From an uncultured Porphyromonadaceae bacterium (GTDB taxonomy: Bacteria; Bacteroidota; Bacteroidia; Bacteroidales; Muribaculaceae), in contig CAMWUJ010000010.1 in the NCBI GenBank assembly GCA_947177405.1, positions 1 to 57,606 on the forward strand: a DNA stretch of 57,606 nucleotides, written 5' to 3'. This document shows, piece after piece, positions 18,034-27,091 of the stretch; within the stretch, counting starts at the first letter, position 1; the number at the start of each line of letters is the position of its first letter. The position numbers and the translations under genes were made by a program. Under the pieces are notes generated by a model that was given only the letters and a program-made list of their open reading frames with translations, had not been told where the DNA came from and did no database searches.

Positions 18034-19692
18034 ATGGAAAATAAATTTTCAATGGTGGCCAAGACATTCCAGGGCCTTGAGGATGTGCTCCGCGATGAGC
18101 TCATCTCCTTAGGTGCGGAAAATGTGGAGATGGGCCGCCGCATGGTCAGCTTCGAGGGAGACCTCGCTGTGATGTATAAAGCTAATCTCTGCTGCCGTAC
18201 AGCCCTGAGAATTCTCAAGCCAATTGAAAAATTCACAGCTCACGACCCCGATGAACTGTATGATATAGTAAGAGACATCGACTGGGGGAAATATATGGAT
18301 GAGAACACCACTTTCTCCATCGATTCCACAGTGAACAGTGACGAATTCACTCATTCCAAATTTGTCACCTACCGTGTGAAGGACGGCATAGTGGACCATT
18401 TCCGTGACAAGACAGGTCAGCGCCCCTCTATCAGAGTGACCGGAGCCGACCTTATGCTCAACGTCCATATATTCGAAGACCGTGTCACAATCTCGCTCGA
18501 CTCCAGCGGAGAGCCCCTCTCCAAGCGAGGCTACCGCGTGGAGCAGACAGAAGCGCCGATCAATGAGGTGCTCGCCGCCGGAATAATCATGAAAACCGGC
18601 TGGAGAGGCGATTGCAATTTTGTGGATCCCATGTGCGGATCCGGCACTTTCCTCATCGAGGCAGCCCTTATCGCCGCCAATATCAATCCCGGCATATACC
18701 GCGAAAGCTTTGCCTTCGAGAAATGGAGCGACTTCGACAAAGACCTCTTTGAGGACATCTATAACGATGACAGCGCCGAACGCGACTTTGATTTCAAGAT
18801 ATACGGCGGCGATATCGATCCCGAGGCTGTGGCCATAGCAAGGAAAAACGTTAAATCAGCCAAGGTGGAAGACATGGTGGAACTGTCCTGCCGCCCCATG
18901 ACCGACTGGACCGACAATCCCGAAGCCGGTATCCTCGTGATGAATCCACCCTACGGAGCGCGTCTGCGTCCCGATGACATGACGGAACTTTACCGCAGTA
19001 TAGGCACATGCCTCAAACGCAACTTCCCCGGATACCATGCCTGGATAATCGGCATGAACGATGATGACTTCGCTAATATCGGTCTCAAACCATCACTCAA
19101 GATTCCCTTGCTCAACGGATCCCTGGAATGTTCGCTGCGTGAGTATGTGCTTTTCGACGGTTCATATTCCGATTTCCGTGCCGACGGAGGGAAAGTGAGC
19201 CGCTATGATGAAGAGGAGGATCAAAGGCGTCCCAAGAAGATGCGCCATCTCTCAGATGATGAATGGAAGGCAGAGACACGTAAATTCGGCCACTCCAAGC
19301 AGAACTTTTCCAAAGGCGCTAAAAATTCAAAGGGAGGTAAAGGCTGTTTCGGATCCGACCGTCGTTTCGATAAGAAAAACAAGCCTGTGCGAGGTGAAAA
19401 GAGATATGAGGATGACGACCGCACCGAGCAAAAGAATTATGGCGGAGGAAACCGCAAATATGACGATAGAGCCGAGCGGAAGAATTATGGCGGAGGAAAC
19501 CGCAAATTTGACGACCGATCCGAGCGGAAGAACTATTCCAAAGGCGACCGCAAGGCAGGCTTCAAGCCTCGGGAAGCGGTCAGCGTGAAACCCCAAGCAC
19601 CTAAAATTTCGGCAGACAATGCCCATGTATTCTCCAGTGTCCCTATGAGGTCGCGCAAAAAGAAATATAACTCCGGTGAAGAGCTGCAATGA
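18034..19692 (+). CDS. THUMP-domain class I SAM-dependent RNA methyltransferase with a repetitive basic tail
   Basis: The N-terminal 160 residues or so form a THUMP-type RNA-binding region. They are followed by an RlmL/YpsC-like methyltransferase domain, with DPMCGSGTFLIEAALIA near residue 198 (SAM site) and the catalytic-type NPPYG near residue 307. These enzymes make N2-methylguanosine in 23S rRNA or tRNA; the exact target is not certain. From about residue 390 to the end the protein becomes a charged Gly/Asn/Arg/Lys-rich tail. This tail contains three 16-residue repeats (461-507). It starts 8 bases after ftsZ and overlaps the next gene by 4 bases. Confidence 0.88.
   Translation: MENKFSMVAKTFQGLEDVLRDELISLGAENVEMGRRMVSFEGDLAVMYKANLCCRTALRILKPIEKFTAHDPDELYDIVRDIDWGKYMDENTTFSIDSTVNSDEFTHSKFVTYRVKDGIVDHFRDKTGQRPSIRVTGADLMLNVHIFEDRVTISLDSSGEPLSKRGYRVEQTEAPINEVLAAGIIMKTGWRGDCNFVDPMCGSGTFLIEAALIAANINPGIYRESFAFEKWSDFDKDLFEDIYNDDSAERDFDFKIYGGDIDPEAVAIARKNVKSAKVEDMVELSCRPMTDWTDNPEAGILVMNPPYGARLRPDDMTELYRSIGTCLKRNFPGYHAWIIGMNDDDFANIGLKPSLKIPLLNGSLECSLREYVLFDGSYSDFRADGGKVSRYDEEEDQRRPKKMRHLSDDEWKAETRKFGHSKQNFSKGAKNSKGGKGCFGSDRRFDKKNKPVRGEKRYEDDDRTEQKNYGGGNRKYDDRAERKNYGGGNRKFDDRSERKNYSKGDRKAGFKPREAVSVKPQAPKISADNAHVFSSVPMRSRKKKYNSGEELQ
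19414..19554 (+). repeat. Three 48-bp in-frame tandem repeats in the methyltransferase tail
   Basis: Units start at 19414, 19462 and 19510. The first two are nearly identical and encode D-D/D-R-(T/A)-E-(Q/R)-K-N-Y-G-G-G-N-R-K. The third diverges, with NYSKGDRK in place of NYGGGNRK. The in-frame 16-residue period shows expansion of an Arg/Gly-rich, probably RNA-binding, low-complexity tail. Confidence 0.85.
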
Positions 19693-20654
19693 GATATAAG
19701 ACCATAGGTACAGGAGGATTTGCGGGGGCGGTGGCCATTGCCATTGTCCTCGCCATCATATATTACATTACCGGTGGCTCAGGGCCGGTGTCGGGCAACA
19801 TGGGGCTTTGTCTCCCCTCACCCGACCAATGGCCAATACCGGTGGAATGGTCATGGATAATCAACATGGCTCTCATAGTGGGGAGCGGCACGGCCCTGAT
19901 ATTCTTCAACAAGGGCTATTCGCTGATACAGAACGCAGACATGGTGTTTCCATCTATGTTTGTCATCCTTACTGCCACCAATCCCTGGGCCGGAGGACAA
20001 CTCGACTCCTCGTCGCTGATGGTGATTATCAACATTATATGTCTGGCCACTATCTTCAGCTGCTATAAAAGCCGCAATGCGACGCAGGAGGTGTTCTTCG
20101 TGGCCACAATGTTGGGAGTGGGAAGTATGTTTCAATATGCCTTCCTATTCTTCATTCCCGCCTACCTGCTTATCGCCCTGATGATGAAATGCCTTCACTT
20201 CAAGGAAATAATAGCTTTCGGGATGGGTGTGGTGGCCCCATATTGGATAGCTGTAGGAATGGGACTTGTGCCACTCGACCAGTTCCACGTGCCGCAATTC
20301 ACCAATCTCTTCGAGAATCTCTCCTCCGGAAGCGACCTGCTCATCGGGGCTCTCAACATCGGTCTCACTGCTCTGGTAGGTATAATCCTGGCCCTTAACA
20401 ATGCAGTGAAGCTCTATGCCGGAAACACCCGCCGACGCCTCTATAACAACGCCATAGCGGTGATAGGACTCATCTGCATAGCAGGTATGGCCCTTGATTT
20501 CCATAACCTCCCCACATATCTGGCCACATTCTATATGACAGCCGCCATGCAGATCGCAAATACGTTCGCTCTTTGGAATATTCCGAAAAGCCGATATTGG
20601 ATCGGATCGGTCACTGCCGTTTATGTGATTCTCTTCCTCATAATGATTTTCTGA
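19689..20654 (+). CDS. Multi-pass membrane protein of unknown function
   Basis: The 321-residue protein has about nine hydrophobic segments, with no signal peptide and no catalytic motif I recognise. A conserved-looking region is YAFLFFIPAYLLIALMMK, followed by GVVAPYWIAVG. This resembles uncharacterised Bacteroidetes membrane proteins of the DUF6427 type, a weak assignment from memory. The ATG overlaps the stop of the methyltransferase gene by four bases, so the two are probably translationally coupled. pdxB follows after 6 bases. Confidence 0.7.
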   Translation: MRYKTIGTGGFAGAVAIAIVLAIIYYITGGSGPVSGNMGLCLPSPDQWPIPVEWSWIINMALIVGSGTALIFFNKGYSLIQNADMVFPSMFVILTATNPWAGGQLDSSSLMVIINIICLATIFSCYKSRNATQEVFFVATMLGVGSMFQYAFLFFIPAYLLIALMMKCLHFKEIIAFGMGVVAPYWIAVGMGLVPLDQFHVPQFTNLFENLSSGSDLLIGALNIGLTALVGIILALNNAVKLYAGNTRRRLYNNAIAVIGLICIAGMALDFHNLPTYLATFYMTAAMQIANTFALWNIPKSRYWIGSVTAVYVILFLIMIF

Positions 20655-20660
20655 TGCATT

Positions 20661-21653
20661 ATGGATTCTAAGAAACCGTTAATTCTCATCGACAAACATA
20701 TTCCCTACATCTCGGGACGCCTTGAAAAGAAAGCCGAAGTAAGATACCTCGACCAGGATCAATTCACTCCTGAGAATGTGGCTGAGGCCGCCGGACTGGT
20801 TATCCGCACACGCACACTGTGTAACCGCGACTTGCTCGAAAATTCCAAGGTGAGATTCATAGCCACTGCCACAATCGGAACCGACCATATCGACCTCCCC
20901 TATTGCGAAAGCCGTGGAATCAAGGTGGCCAATGCCCCGGGATGCAATGCCCCGGGAGTGTCGCAATACGTATGGAGTTCGTTGATGCGTATGGGGTTTG
21001 ACCCGGCAAAGGACAGGCTCGGCATAGTGGGTTGCGGAAATGTAGGAGGGATAGTAAAGGAATGGGCGGATATCCTTTCGGTAGAGACGCTCGTCTCCGA
21101 TCCCCCCAAAGGGATTAATACTCCGTTGGAGGAACTGTTGCGGACTTGCGATGCCATCACCCTCCACACCCCTCTCACCCGTACCGGTGAGCATTCCACA
21201 TATCATCTCATCGGAGAAAAGGAGATCGCCCTGATGAAGCCGGGTGCCATACTGGTGAATGCGTCGCGTGGGCCGGTGGTGGATTCAAAGGCACTGAAAC
21301 AGGCAATGAAGGAGGGAAAAATAAAGGCAGTGATCGATACATGGGAAGGTGAGCCGGAGATAGACCGCGACCTTCTCCAGCTTGTCACCATAGCCACTCC
21401 CCATATCGCGGGCTATTCGCGTCAAGGGAAGGAACGGGCCTCACGCATGGCTCTTGAGGCCACTGCCGAATATTTCGGGATAACTGCCGATATTTCCGGC
21501 CTAACAGGATTATACGAAACTCCTCAGTCACTCTCCGGGGAAATCATCACCGGTTCATACGATCCATTCACCGATGATAGTGCGTTGCGCCACAATCCCT
21601 CCGCCTTCGAGGCGCTCCGCCATAATTACAATTATAGGGAAGAAGTAAAGTAA
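20661..21653 (+). CDS. pdxB: 4-phosphoerythronate dehydrogenase PdxB
   Basis: PdxB oxidises 4-phosphoerythronate in DXP-independent pyridoxal phosphate biosynthesis. The D-2-hydroxyacid dehydrogenase fold is clear. FIATATIGTDHIDLPYC near residue 72 is characteristic of PdxB, and GIVGCGNVGG near residue 117 is the NAD(P)-binding loop. The catalytic Arg is in VNASRGPVVDS, and the catalytic His is in ATPHIAGYSRQGK. At 330 residues it is about 50 shorter than E. coli PdxB, with a reduced C-terminal dimerisation domain, a common form in Bacteroidetes. Confidence 0.9.
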   Translation: MDSKKPLILIDKHIPYISGRLEKKAEVRYLDQDQFTPENVAEAAGLVIRTRTLCNRDLLENSKVRFIATATIGTDHIDLPYCESRGIKVANAPGCNAPGVSQYVWSSLMRMGFDPAKDRLGIVGCGNVGGIVKEWADILSVETLVSDPPKGINTPLEELLRTCDAITLHTPLTRTGEHSTYHLIGEKEIALMKPGAILVNASRGPVVDSKALKQAMKEGKIKAVIDTWEGEPEIDRDLLQLVTIATPHIAGYSRQGKERASRMALEATAEYFGITADISGLTGLYETPQSLSGEIITGSYDPFTDDSALRHNPSAFEALRHNYNYREEVK

Positions 21654-21696
21654 TAATACTCCTCAAAGCAAATAACACTCCTTAACTATCCTGACG

Positions 21697-22368
21697 ATGA
21701 ACTATAGCAAACGATTTTATGTGGTATGGAAAGGGCGGCAGCCCGGTGTCTATGACAACCTGGACGATGCGATGGCACAGGTGGATGATTATCCGGGAGC
21801 TGTGTTCAAGAGCTACGGAAGCTCGGCGGAAGCTGCCGAAGCCTATCGCAAAGGTGAACGCCGAGACGATCGAGACCAACTATCCTCACTGCTTGTGGGC
21901 GCAGGCAATCACAAACTCCCCAAAGCCGGCGAGCCCGACTATTTCCAGTTTCCTGAAATCGACCTCAAAGGATGGGCCGTGGATGCCTCCTGTCTCGGGA
22001 ATCCGGGAAAGATGGAATATCGCGGCGTGGAGCTTATGAGTGGCCGCGAACTATTCCGTGTCGGGCCGTTCGACCAATCCACCAACAATATCGGGGAGTT
22101 TCTTGCGATAGTCCATGCGCTCGCCCTCCAGAAACGACTCGGGGAGAGCCATACCATTTATTCCGACTCAAAGACCGGAATGGCATGGGTAAGAAACCGT
22201 AAAGTGAAGACACAGCTCACCCGCAATCAACGCAATGAGGATAGTTTCCGCATGATGGAGCGTGCCCTCTCCTGGCTCAACAGCAATCCATCCTCTTCAT
22301 ATCCCAAGATACTGAAATGGGAGACCGAACGCTGGGGAGAAATACCCGCTGATTTCGGAAGAAAATGA
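21697..22368 (+). CDS. Viroplasmin-domain ribonuclease H
   Basis: The first 45 residues (KRFYVVWKGRQPGVYDNLDD) form the caulimovirus viroplasmin/RNase HI N-terminal RNA-DNA hybrid-binding domain. The rest, from about residue 75, is an RNase H-like domain with VDASCLGNPGKMEYRGV, an NNIGEFLAIVHAL segment carrying the catalytic Glu, and IYSDSKTGMAWV with the catalytic Asp. It should cleave RNA in RNA-DNA hybrids. In the first motif the usual TDGS becomes VDAS, which keeps the Asp. The 223-residue length is normal. Its stop overlaps the queG start by 4 bases. Confidence 0.9.
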   Translation: MNYSKRFYVVWKGRQPGVYDNLDDAMAQVDDYPGAVFKSYGSSAEAAEAYRKGERRDDRDQLSSLLVGAGNHKLPKAGEPDYFQFPEIDLKGWAVDASCLGNPGKMEYRGVELMSGRELFRVGPFDQSTNNIGEFLAIVHALALQKRLGESHTIYSDSKTGMAWVRNRKVKTQLTRNQRNEDSFRMMERALSWLNSNPSSSYPKILKWETERWGEIPADFGRK

Positions 22369-23285
22369 TAGAGAAGATATTGAAAGAGGCAGGTGCTGTG
22401 GCAATTGGCGCGGCTAAATGTGAAGCTGTGGATGAACACGCGCGGAATTCTTTTCTCGCCTGGCTTGACAGCGGCAATCATGCCGACATGGGATATATGG
22501 CTAATCATCGGGAACTGCGTTTCGACCCGCGACTTCTCCTCGACGATGCACGGACACTCATCTCGGTTGCCTTTCCTTTTGCACCCTCACACTACCGTAA
22601 CCCCGAAAAAGGGATGATAGCCTGCTATGCCTACGGTGAAGACTATCACGAGGCATTGCGTCGCCGGCTCCGGCAGGCTGTAGAGAAGATCAAAAGCATT
22701 TATGGAGGTCAATACAGGATATGTATTGACTCGGCGCCCGTGATGGAGCGTTACTGGGCTGTCAGGACAGGAATCGGTACACTCGGAGAAAACGGATCCG
22801 TAATCGTGGAAGGATATGGCAGCATGGTGTTCTTGGCAGAAATCATAACCACTCTCCCGCTTTCCACAATGCCTTTGTCAACTTCCATCACACCGCAGAG
22901 ACTATGCACGGACTGCGGCAGATGTGTGAGAGGATGTCCGGGAGGAGCTATCGGTGAAGGAGGGGAAGTGGATTCCCGGAGATGTATAAGTTATCTCACC
23001 ATCGAACACCGTGGTAGCTGGACCGACCCGGAAGCCATCAAGGTGATGAATACACCGGCCGGGAAATCCACAATATTCGGATGTGATCTCTGCTTACGGA
23101 CATGTCCGCTTAACCGAGACCTCTCTCCCTCTCCGATTCCGGAATTCCAGCCACGCCCAGAAATCATCTCTCTGACTCGCGAAGATGTAAGGGAAATGAC
23201 TCAGGAAGAATTTTCTCGATACTTCAAAGGCTCACCTATAAAGAGAAGCAAACTTTCAGGCTTGAAAAGAAACTGCTTAGAATAG
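22365..23285 (+). CDS. queG: Epoxyqueuosine reductase QueG
   Basis: QueG reduces epoxyqueuosine to queuosine at the wobble position of GUN-anticodon tRNAs, using cobalamin and two 4Fe-4S clusters. Both clusters are visible: CTDCGRCVRGCPGGAI near residue 181 and CDLCLRTCPLNR near residue 242. RTGIGTLGENGSVI near residue 132 is the family's conserved cobalamin-site region. The 306-residue protein is shorter than E. coli QueG (379) and lacks the C-terminal HEAT-like extension, as in other short QueG proteins. It is translationally coupled to the RNase H gene. Confidence 0.92.
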   Translation: MIEKILKEAGAVAIGAAKCEAVDEHARNSFLAWLDSGNHADMGYMANHRELRFDPRLLLDDARTLISVAFPFAPSHYRNPEKGMIACYAYGEDYHEALRRRLRQAVEKIKSIYGGQYRICIDSAPVMERYWAVRTGIGTLGENGSVIVEGYGSMVFLAEIITTLPLSTMPLSTSITPQRLCTDCGRCVRGCPGGAIGEGGEVDSRRCISYLTIEHRGSWTDPEAIKVMNTPAGKSTIFGCDLCLRTCPLNRDLSPSPIPEFQPRPEIISLTREDVREMTQEEFSRYFKGSPIKRSKLSGLKRNCLE

Positions 23286-23331
23286 AACTTTATTAAGAAA
23301 TAAATTTTAAGGAATAAATTTTCAATCCTTT

Positions 23332-23364
23332 TTTGTCTATATTCATAAAAAATCATTAAATTTG
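23332..23364 (+). promoter_or_regulatory. Promoter for the endonuclease pair
   Basis: TTTG at 23332-23335 and TAAATTTG at 23357-23364 match the Bacteroidetes -33 and -7 boxes, with a 21-base spacer. The predicted leader is about 55 bases. Confidence 0.65.
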
Positions 23365-23427
23365 GAGCCGAAACCAACCATTCTCACACCTTAGACACAA
23401 CGCTGCCCCCTAAAAAGGGAATAGCCA

Positions 23428-25032
23428 ATGAAAAACGTCATGAACAAAAACTCCATATACTCAACATTCGCTTTTGCAATGCTGTGTGGTGCGAGCGCCT
23501 TCGCACAGGCACCGGCAGGATATTACGATTCCCTCGACGGCAAAAGCGGAACAGATCTATTCAACGCCGTGAAGGCAGTGGCCAAGAAAGGACACCATGC
23601 CATCAGCTACGGTGATGCCACATGGGATGCTTTCCGGTCCACTGATGTGCACACTGTGAACGGCCAACAATGCTGGTGGGATATGTATAGCGATAACAAC
23701 GTCGCCATTTCATCGGGACACCCGGGATTGAATATCGAACACACTGTGGCCAATTCCTGGTGGGGAGGCACAAAAAATGATGCCTATAAGGATATCGTGC
23801 ATCTCAACCCATCCAATTCGGATGCCAACAGCCGAAAGGGAAATTATCCTATCGGCGAGATCAGCGGTGCCTCTACATGGAATAACGGTGTCACCTTCGT
23901 GGGACATCCCGTAAGCGGTCAGGGAGGTGGATGCTCTATGGTATATGAACCCCACGATATGTATAAAGGAGATTTCGCAAGGGTATTCATGTATATGTTT
24001 GTGGTGTATGACGACATAACCTGGAAGGAAGCTTCTTCCAACTCCTCAGATGGTAAAGGAAGGATGTATTCCTATTCGGGAGGAAAAGCCACCCTGCTCC
24101 CCTGGGCATCCGATCTCATATTGACCTGGAGCGCCAACGACCCGGTGAGTGAGAAAGAAACCTCACGAAACAACGGTATCTATAAAGAGCAGGGCAACCG
24201 CAATCCCTTTATCGATCTCCCCGACCTTGCCGACTATATCTGGGGAAGCAAACGAAACCAGGCATATTCCATCGCCGGTGATCATAACCCCGAACCGGGC
24301 CCCGGCCCCGGAGAAGATGATGATCCGCCGGTGACACCCCCTGTGATTCCGGGAGAGACACAAGGAAAATATCTCCTTGCCCAAAATCAGAATGATATCA
24401 TGGCAGGAGAAAGCTATGTGATTGTGGCCGAATCCACCATGACCCCCATGTCGGTGACAACCGGTAACAACTGCCTCAAACCGGCAGGAGGCGACAGCCC
24501 GCTATCTGTGGCAGGCGATATACTCTCCGATCTCCCTGCCGGCACAGCAATCATAACTCTCGAAGCTGACGGAAATCAATACAGACTAAAAATTTCTGAT
24601 ACTTCAGGAAAAGACCTGGGATATGTGGCCTCTCCGAAATCCAAGACAGTCACTATCACAGAAAATCCCACTGATTCCGGCACATCAGCCTCAATCTCCC
24701 TCAACTCCGGGAAAGCACAAATCTCGTATGGATCTGCCGGCCTACTTAAATATAATACGAGCGCCAAGATGTACAGGACTTATCCCTCCACCACAGGAGG
24801 AATGGAAGATCTTCTGCTCTACCGTTATATTCCCGACACAGAGACTGAGGTCAAGAATGTGGAGCCAGACCGATTCCGTGTCATTATAAAAGGCAACGAT
24901 ATAATTGCACCCGATGACTGTCAGATTTTCAATCTCAACGGCATCAGGGTTTCGGGGCACGACCTCCCGGCCGGACTCTATATAGTGGTCTCTCCCAAGA
25001 AGAACAAAGCCATAAAAGCCATAATCCGATAA
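23428..25032 (+). CDS. Secreted endonuclease I family nuclease with T9SS-like C-terminal domain
   Basis: An N-terminal signal peptide (about 26 residues, ending ASAFAQ) is followed by an endonuclease I (PF04231-type) domain at about 30-290. The beta-beta-alpha-metal core is visible as NIEHTVANSWWGG, with the catalytic-type His, and IVHLNPSNSDANSRKGNYP. NPFIDLPDLADYIWG ends the domain. A Pro/Gly/acid linker near residues 290-310 leads to a beta-rich region. The C-terminus (CQIFNLNGIRVSGHDLPAG) is a T9SS-like sorting domain, ending AIKAIIR. It probably degrades extracellular DNA or RNA for nutrients. A second ATG at 23440 is an alternative start. Confidence 0.88.
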   Translation: MKNVMNKNSIYSTFAFAMLCGASAFAQAPAGYYDSLDGKSGTDLFNAVKAVAKKGHHAISYGDATWDAFRSTDVHTVNGQQCWWDMYSDNNVAISSGHPGLNIEHTVANSWWGGTKNDAYKDIVHLNPSNSDANSRKGNYPIGEISGASTWNNGVTFVGHPVSGQGGGCSMVYEPHDMYKGDFARVFMYMFVVYDDITWKEASSNSSDGKGRMYSYSGGKATLLPWASDLILTWSANDPVSEKETSRNNGIYKEQGNRNPFIDLPDLADYIWGSKRNQAYSIAGDHNPEPGPGPGEDDDPPVTPPVIPGETQGKYLLAQNQNDIMAGESYVIVAESTMTPMSVTTGNNCLKPAGGDSPLSVAGDILSDLPAGTAIITLEADGNQYRLKISDTSGKDLGYVASPKSKTVTITENPTDSGTSASISLNSGKAQISYGSAGLLKYNTSAKMYRTYPSTTGGMEDLLLYRYIPDTETEVKNVEPDRFRVIIKGNDIIAPDDCQIFNLNGIRVSGHDLPAGLYIVVSPKKNKAIKAIIR

Positions 25033-25047
25033 CCAATTCTCTCCGAT

Positions 25048-26862
25048 ATGAAATCAACAGTCATTTCCATTCTACTTTTCTCCTCTTTCCTGCTGTCGCC
25101 TATTGTGAGCAAAGCCGGGATTCCGGAAGGGTATTACGACACACTTTCGGGTAAGAGCGGTGATGAACTCAAGGCAGCAGTCAAAAGCGCGGCTCACCCG
25201 GCAGACTACACCCGTGTGGATTATGGTAACTCCACATGGGAGGCATTTGAGAAAACCGACACACGAGTGATAAACGGCATGACAATCTGGTGGGATATGT
25301 ATTCCAACACATTGGTACCGGTCGAGACTCACGACGGCCTCAATATCGAGCACTCAGTGGCAAACTCCTGGTTTGGAGCAAAGGCCGCCAAAGATGCTTA
25401 TGCCGACCTCTTTCATCTCAACCCCTCCAATGAGAGCGCCAACAATCAGAAAGGAAGTCTTCCGTTGGGAGAAGTGGTGACCGTAAGCTGGCAAAACGAA
25501 CTCGTAAAGACCGGAGCTCCGAAGAGCGGAACTGCCGGATCGGCCACGAAAGTGTTCGAGCCTGCTGATGAATACAAAGGCGACTTCGCCCGTGCCTATC
25601 TCTACATCTTCACTGTGTACGATGAAGAGAACTGGAAAACCGACCAGGCAATGTATTCCTATTCCACTACCGCTTCCCTCGAACCCTGGGCAATAGATAT
25701 GCTCATCAGATGGGCAAAACAGGATCCCGTGGATTCAAAAGAGATCAGACGTAATGAGGAGATTTTTCTTATTCAAAAAAACAGAAACCCCTTCATAGAT
25801 TATCCGGATCTTATCGAATATATATGGGGAAGCCGTAAGAATGAGAAGTTCATTCCGGGCGAATGTGCTCCTGCAATTGATCGTCCTGCCGATCCGGTAT
25901 TCAAGGGCAGAAAACTCACCGGAGTGAACACCTATACCGGAAGATGGTGGGGTAGCGAGCTTGTGGAGGTATCACATCAGGATGGAGACCTCTGGATAAG
26001 TCTCAATGGTGGTGACTGGCAGCAGTATGGTCCCGGAATCGAGATTCCTTCGGCAATGCAGCACGGATCTACCCTATCGTTAGCGGCCTATACCGAATGT
26101 GATCGCGACGGCCTTACACTCCGGAGCTCCACAGCACGGCTCACACTCACCGGACGCGATCCTCAACTTGACGACTACACAGAGGCGCGCTGGATAAAGG
26201 TGGGATCTGATAATGAATTCACTCCTTATGTCTCTTCCTACTTCATCCTGCAGGCACGTGACAACGGCCATGTGATGGGATGGCAGGGAGGCAGCTCCTC
26301 CTCCTCGTTCCAGCCCGATGCAGGAAAGGTGACAACTGAAGGAGACGATGTCTGCGGTCTCCCAGTGGAAGCGGCAATAATAAAGTTCAACCGTAGCGAA
26401 AACGGGAAATATCTCCTTGAAGTGTTCGACCCATTGTATCAGAATTCAAAAGGATACTGGAATGTGGGGGGATCCGGAAACAAGAACACCCTCAAAAGCA
26501 ATACCGGCACATTGGCCGATGTTAAATTCGATGAAGATGGATCAGCGATCATCACTTTCGATGGCGGAAAGATGCTTCAATACAACAAGACGCAGCCCCG
26601 CTTCACCAACTATGCCGGCACGCAGTCGGGTGTGACACTTTCCCGATTCGCGAATTTCATAGATATCCCCTCCTCTGCATTGTCTCCCGAGACCGGAACC
26701 GACGAAGGATGCGTAGCAATCGACGGACACGATGTATATCTCCCGCAGGGATGGACGATTTTCTCTATCAACGGCCGCATTTCTTCAGGTCGCAATCTCG
26801 AACCGGGCATATATATCGCTCGGTCGGGAAAAGGGAAGGCAGTCAAAATCCTTATAAGGTAA
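25048..26862 (+). CDS. Second secreted endonuclease I family nuclease with T9SS-like C-terminal domain
   Basis: This 604-residue paralogue of the preceding gene starts 15 bases after it and is probably co-transcribed. It has a signal peptide (about 23 residues) and the same nuclease core, NIEHSVANSWFGAK and LFHLNPSNESANNQKGSLP, then NPFIDYPDLIEYIWGSR. Its middle region differs: residues about 285-380 form an immunoglobulin-like or carbohydrate-binding-like insertion absent from the first copy. The following beta domain and the C-terminal sorting-type segment (WTIFSINGRISSGRNLEPG) are shared. The pair suggests duplication followed by domain gain or loss. Substrate preference is unknown. Confidence 0.87.
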   Translation: MKSTVISILLFSSFLLSPIVSKAGIPEGYYDTLSGKSGDELKAAVKSAAHPADYTRVDYGNSTWEAFEKTDTRVINGMTIWWDMYSNTLVPVETHDGLNIEHSVANSWFGAKAAKDAYADLFHLNPSNESANNQKGSLPLGEVVTVSWQNELVKTGAPKSGTAGSATKVFEPADEYKGDFARAYLYIFTVYDEENWKTDQAMYSYSTTASLEPWAIDMLIRWAKQDPVDSKEIRRNEEIFLIQKNRNPFIDYPDLIEYIWGSRKNEKFIPGECAPAIDRPADPVFKGRKLTGVNTYTGRWWGSELVEVSHQDGDLWISLNGGDWQQYGPGIEIPSAMQHGSTLSLAAYTECDRDGLTLRSSTARLTLTGRDPQLDDYTEARWIKVGSDNEFTPYVSSYFILQARDNGHVMGWQGGSSSSSFQPDAGKVTTEGDDVCGLPVEAAIIKFNRSENGKYLLEVFDPLYQNSKGYWNVGGSGNKNTLKSNTGTLADVKFDEDGSAIITFDGGKMLQYNKTQPRFTNYAGTQSGVTLSRFANFIDIPSSALSPETGTDEGCVAIDGHDVYLPQGWTIFSINGRISSGRNLEPGIYIARSGKGKAVKILIR

Positions 26863-26936
26863 TAATATAGAAATTTGTAGGAAAAATTATATTATTAATT
26901 TAACAACATTCAATATATTTCAATCTTAAATCTAAT

Positions 26937-26963
26937 AAAAACACCTTTCGGAAGTGCCTTTTT
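26937..26963 (+). terminator. Possible weak terminator after the endonuclease pair
   Basis: An A-rich left arm and CACCTT can pair with AAGTG and a TTTTT run across a TCGG loop. The stem has bulges. Its place between the nuclease genes and the oxidoreductase promoter supports the call. Confidence 0.4.
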
Positions 26964-26997
26964 ATGCAAAGAATGGGTATTTCTGAAAAAGATTAAC

Positions 26998-27005
26998 TAA
27001 TTTTG
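26998..27005 (+). promoter_or_regulatory. -7 box for the 2-oxoacid oxidoreductase operon
   Basis: TAATTTTG matches TAnnTTTG. No good -33 TTTG lies at the normal spacing. Transcription would start near 27012, exactly where the hairpin-rich leader begins. Confidence 0.5.
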
Positions 27006-27012
27006 CGGTCAA

Positions 27013-27061
27013 CGCGGATCCGACCATACTCCTATCCGCGCCGCAACCGGCGAAAGCCGGT
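27013..27061 (+). other. Two-hairpin 5' leader before korA
   Basis: CGCGGAT (27013-27019) pairs with ATCCGCG (27034-27040). ACCGGC (27046-27051) pairs with GCCGGT (27056-27061) across a GAAA tetraloop. There is no following T run, so this is not a terminator. It lies just after the predicted transcription start and may stabilise the mRNA. It matches no riboswitch class that I recognise. Confidence 0.6.
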
Positions 27062-27091
27062 GAGTAAATAAATTAATCAAAACTATTCGTT

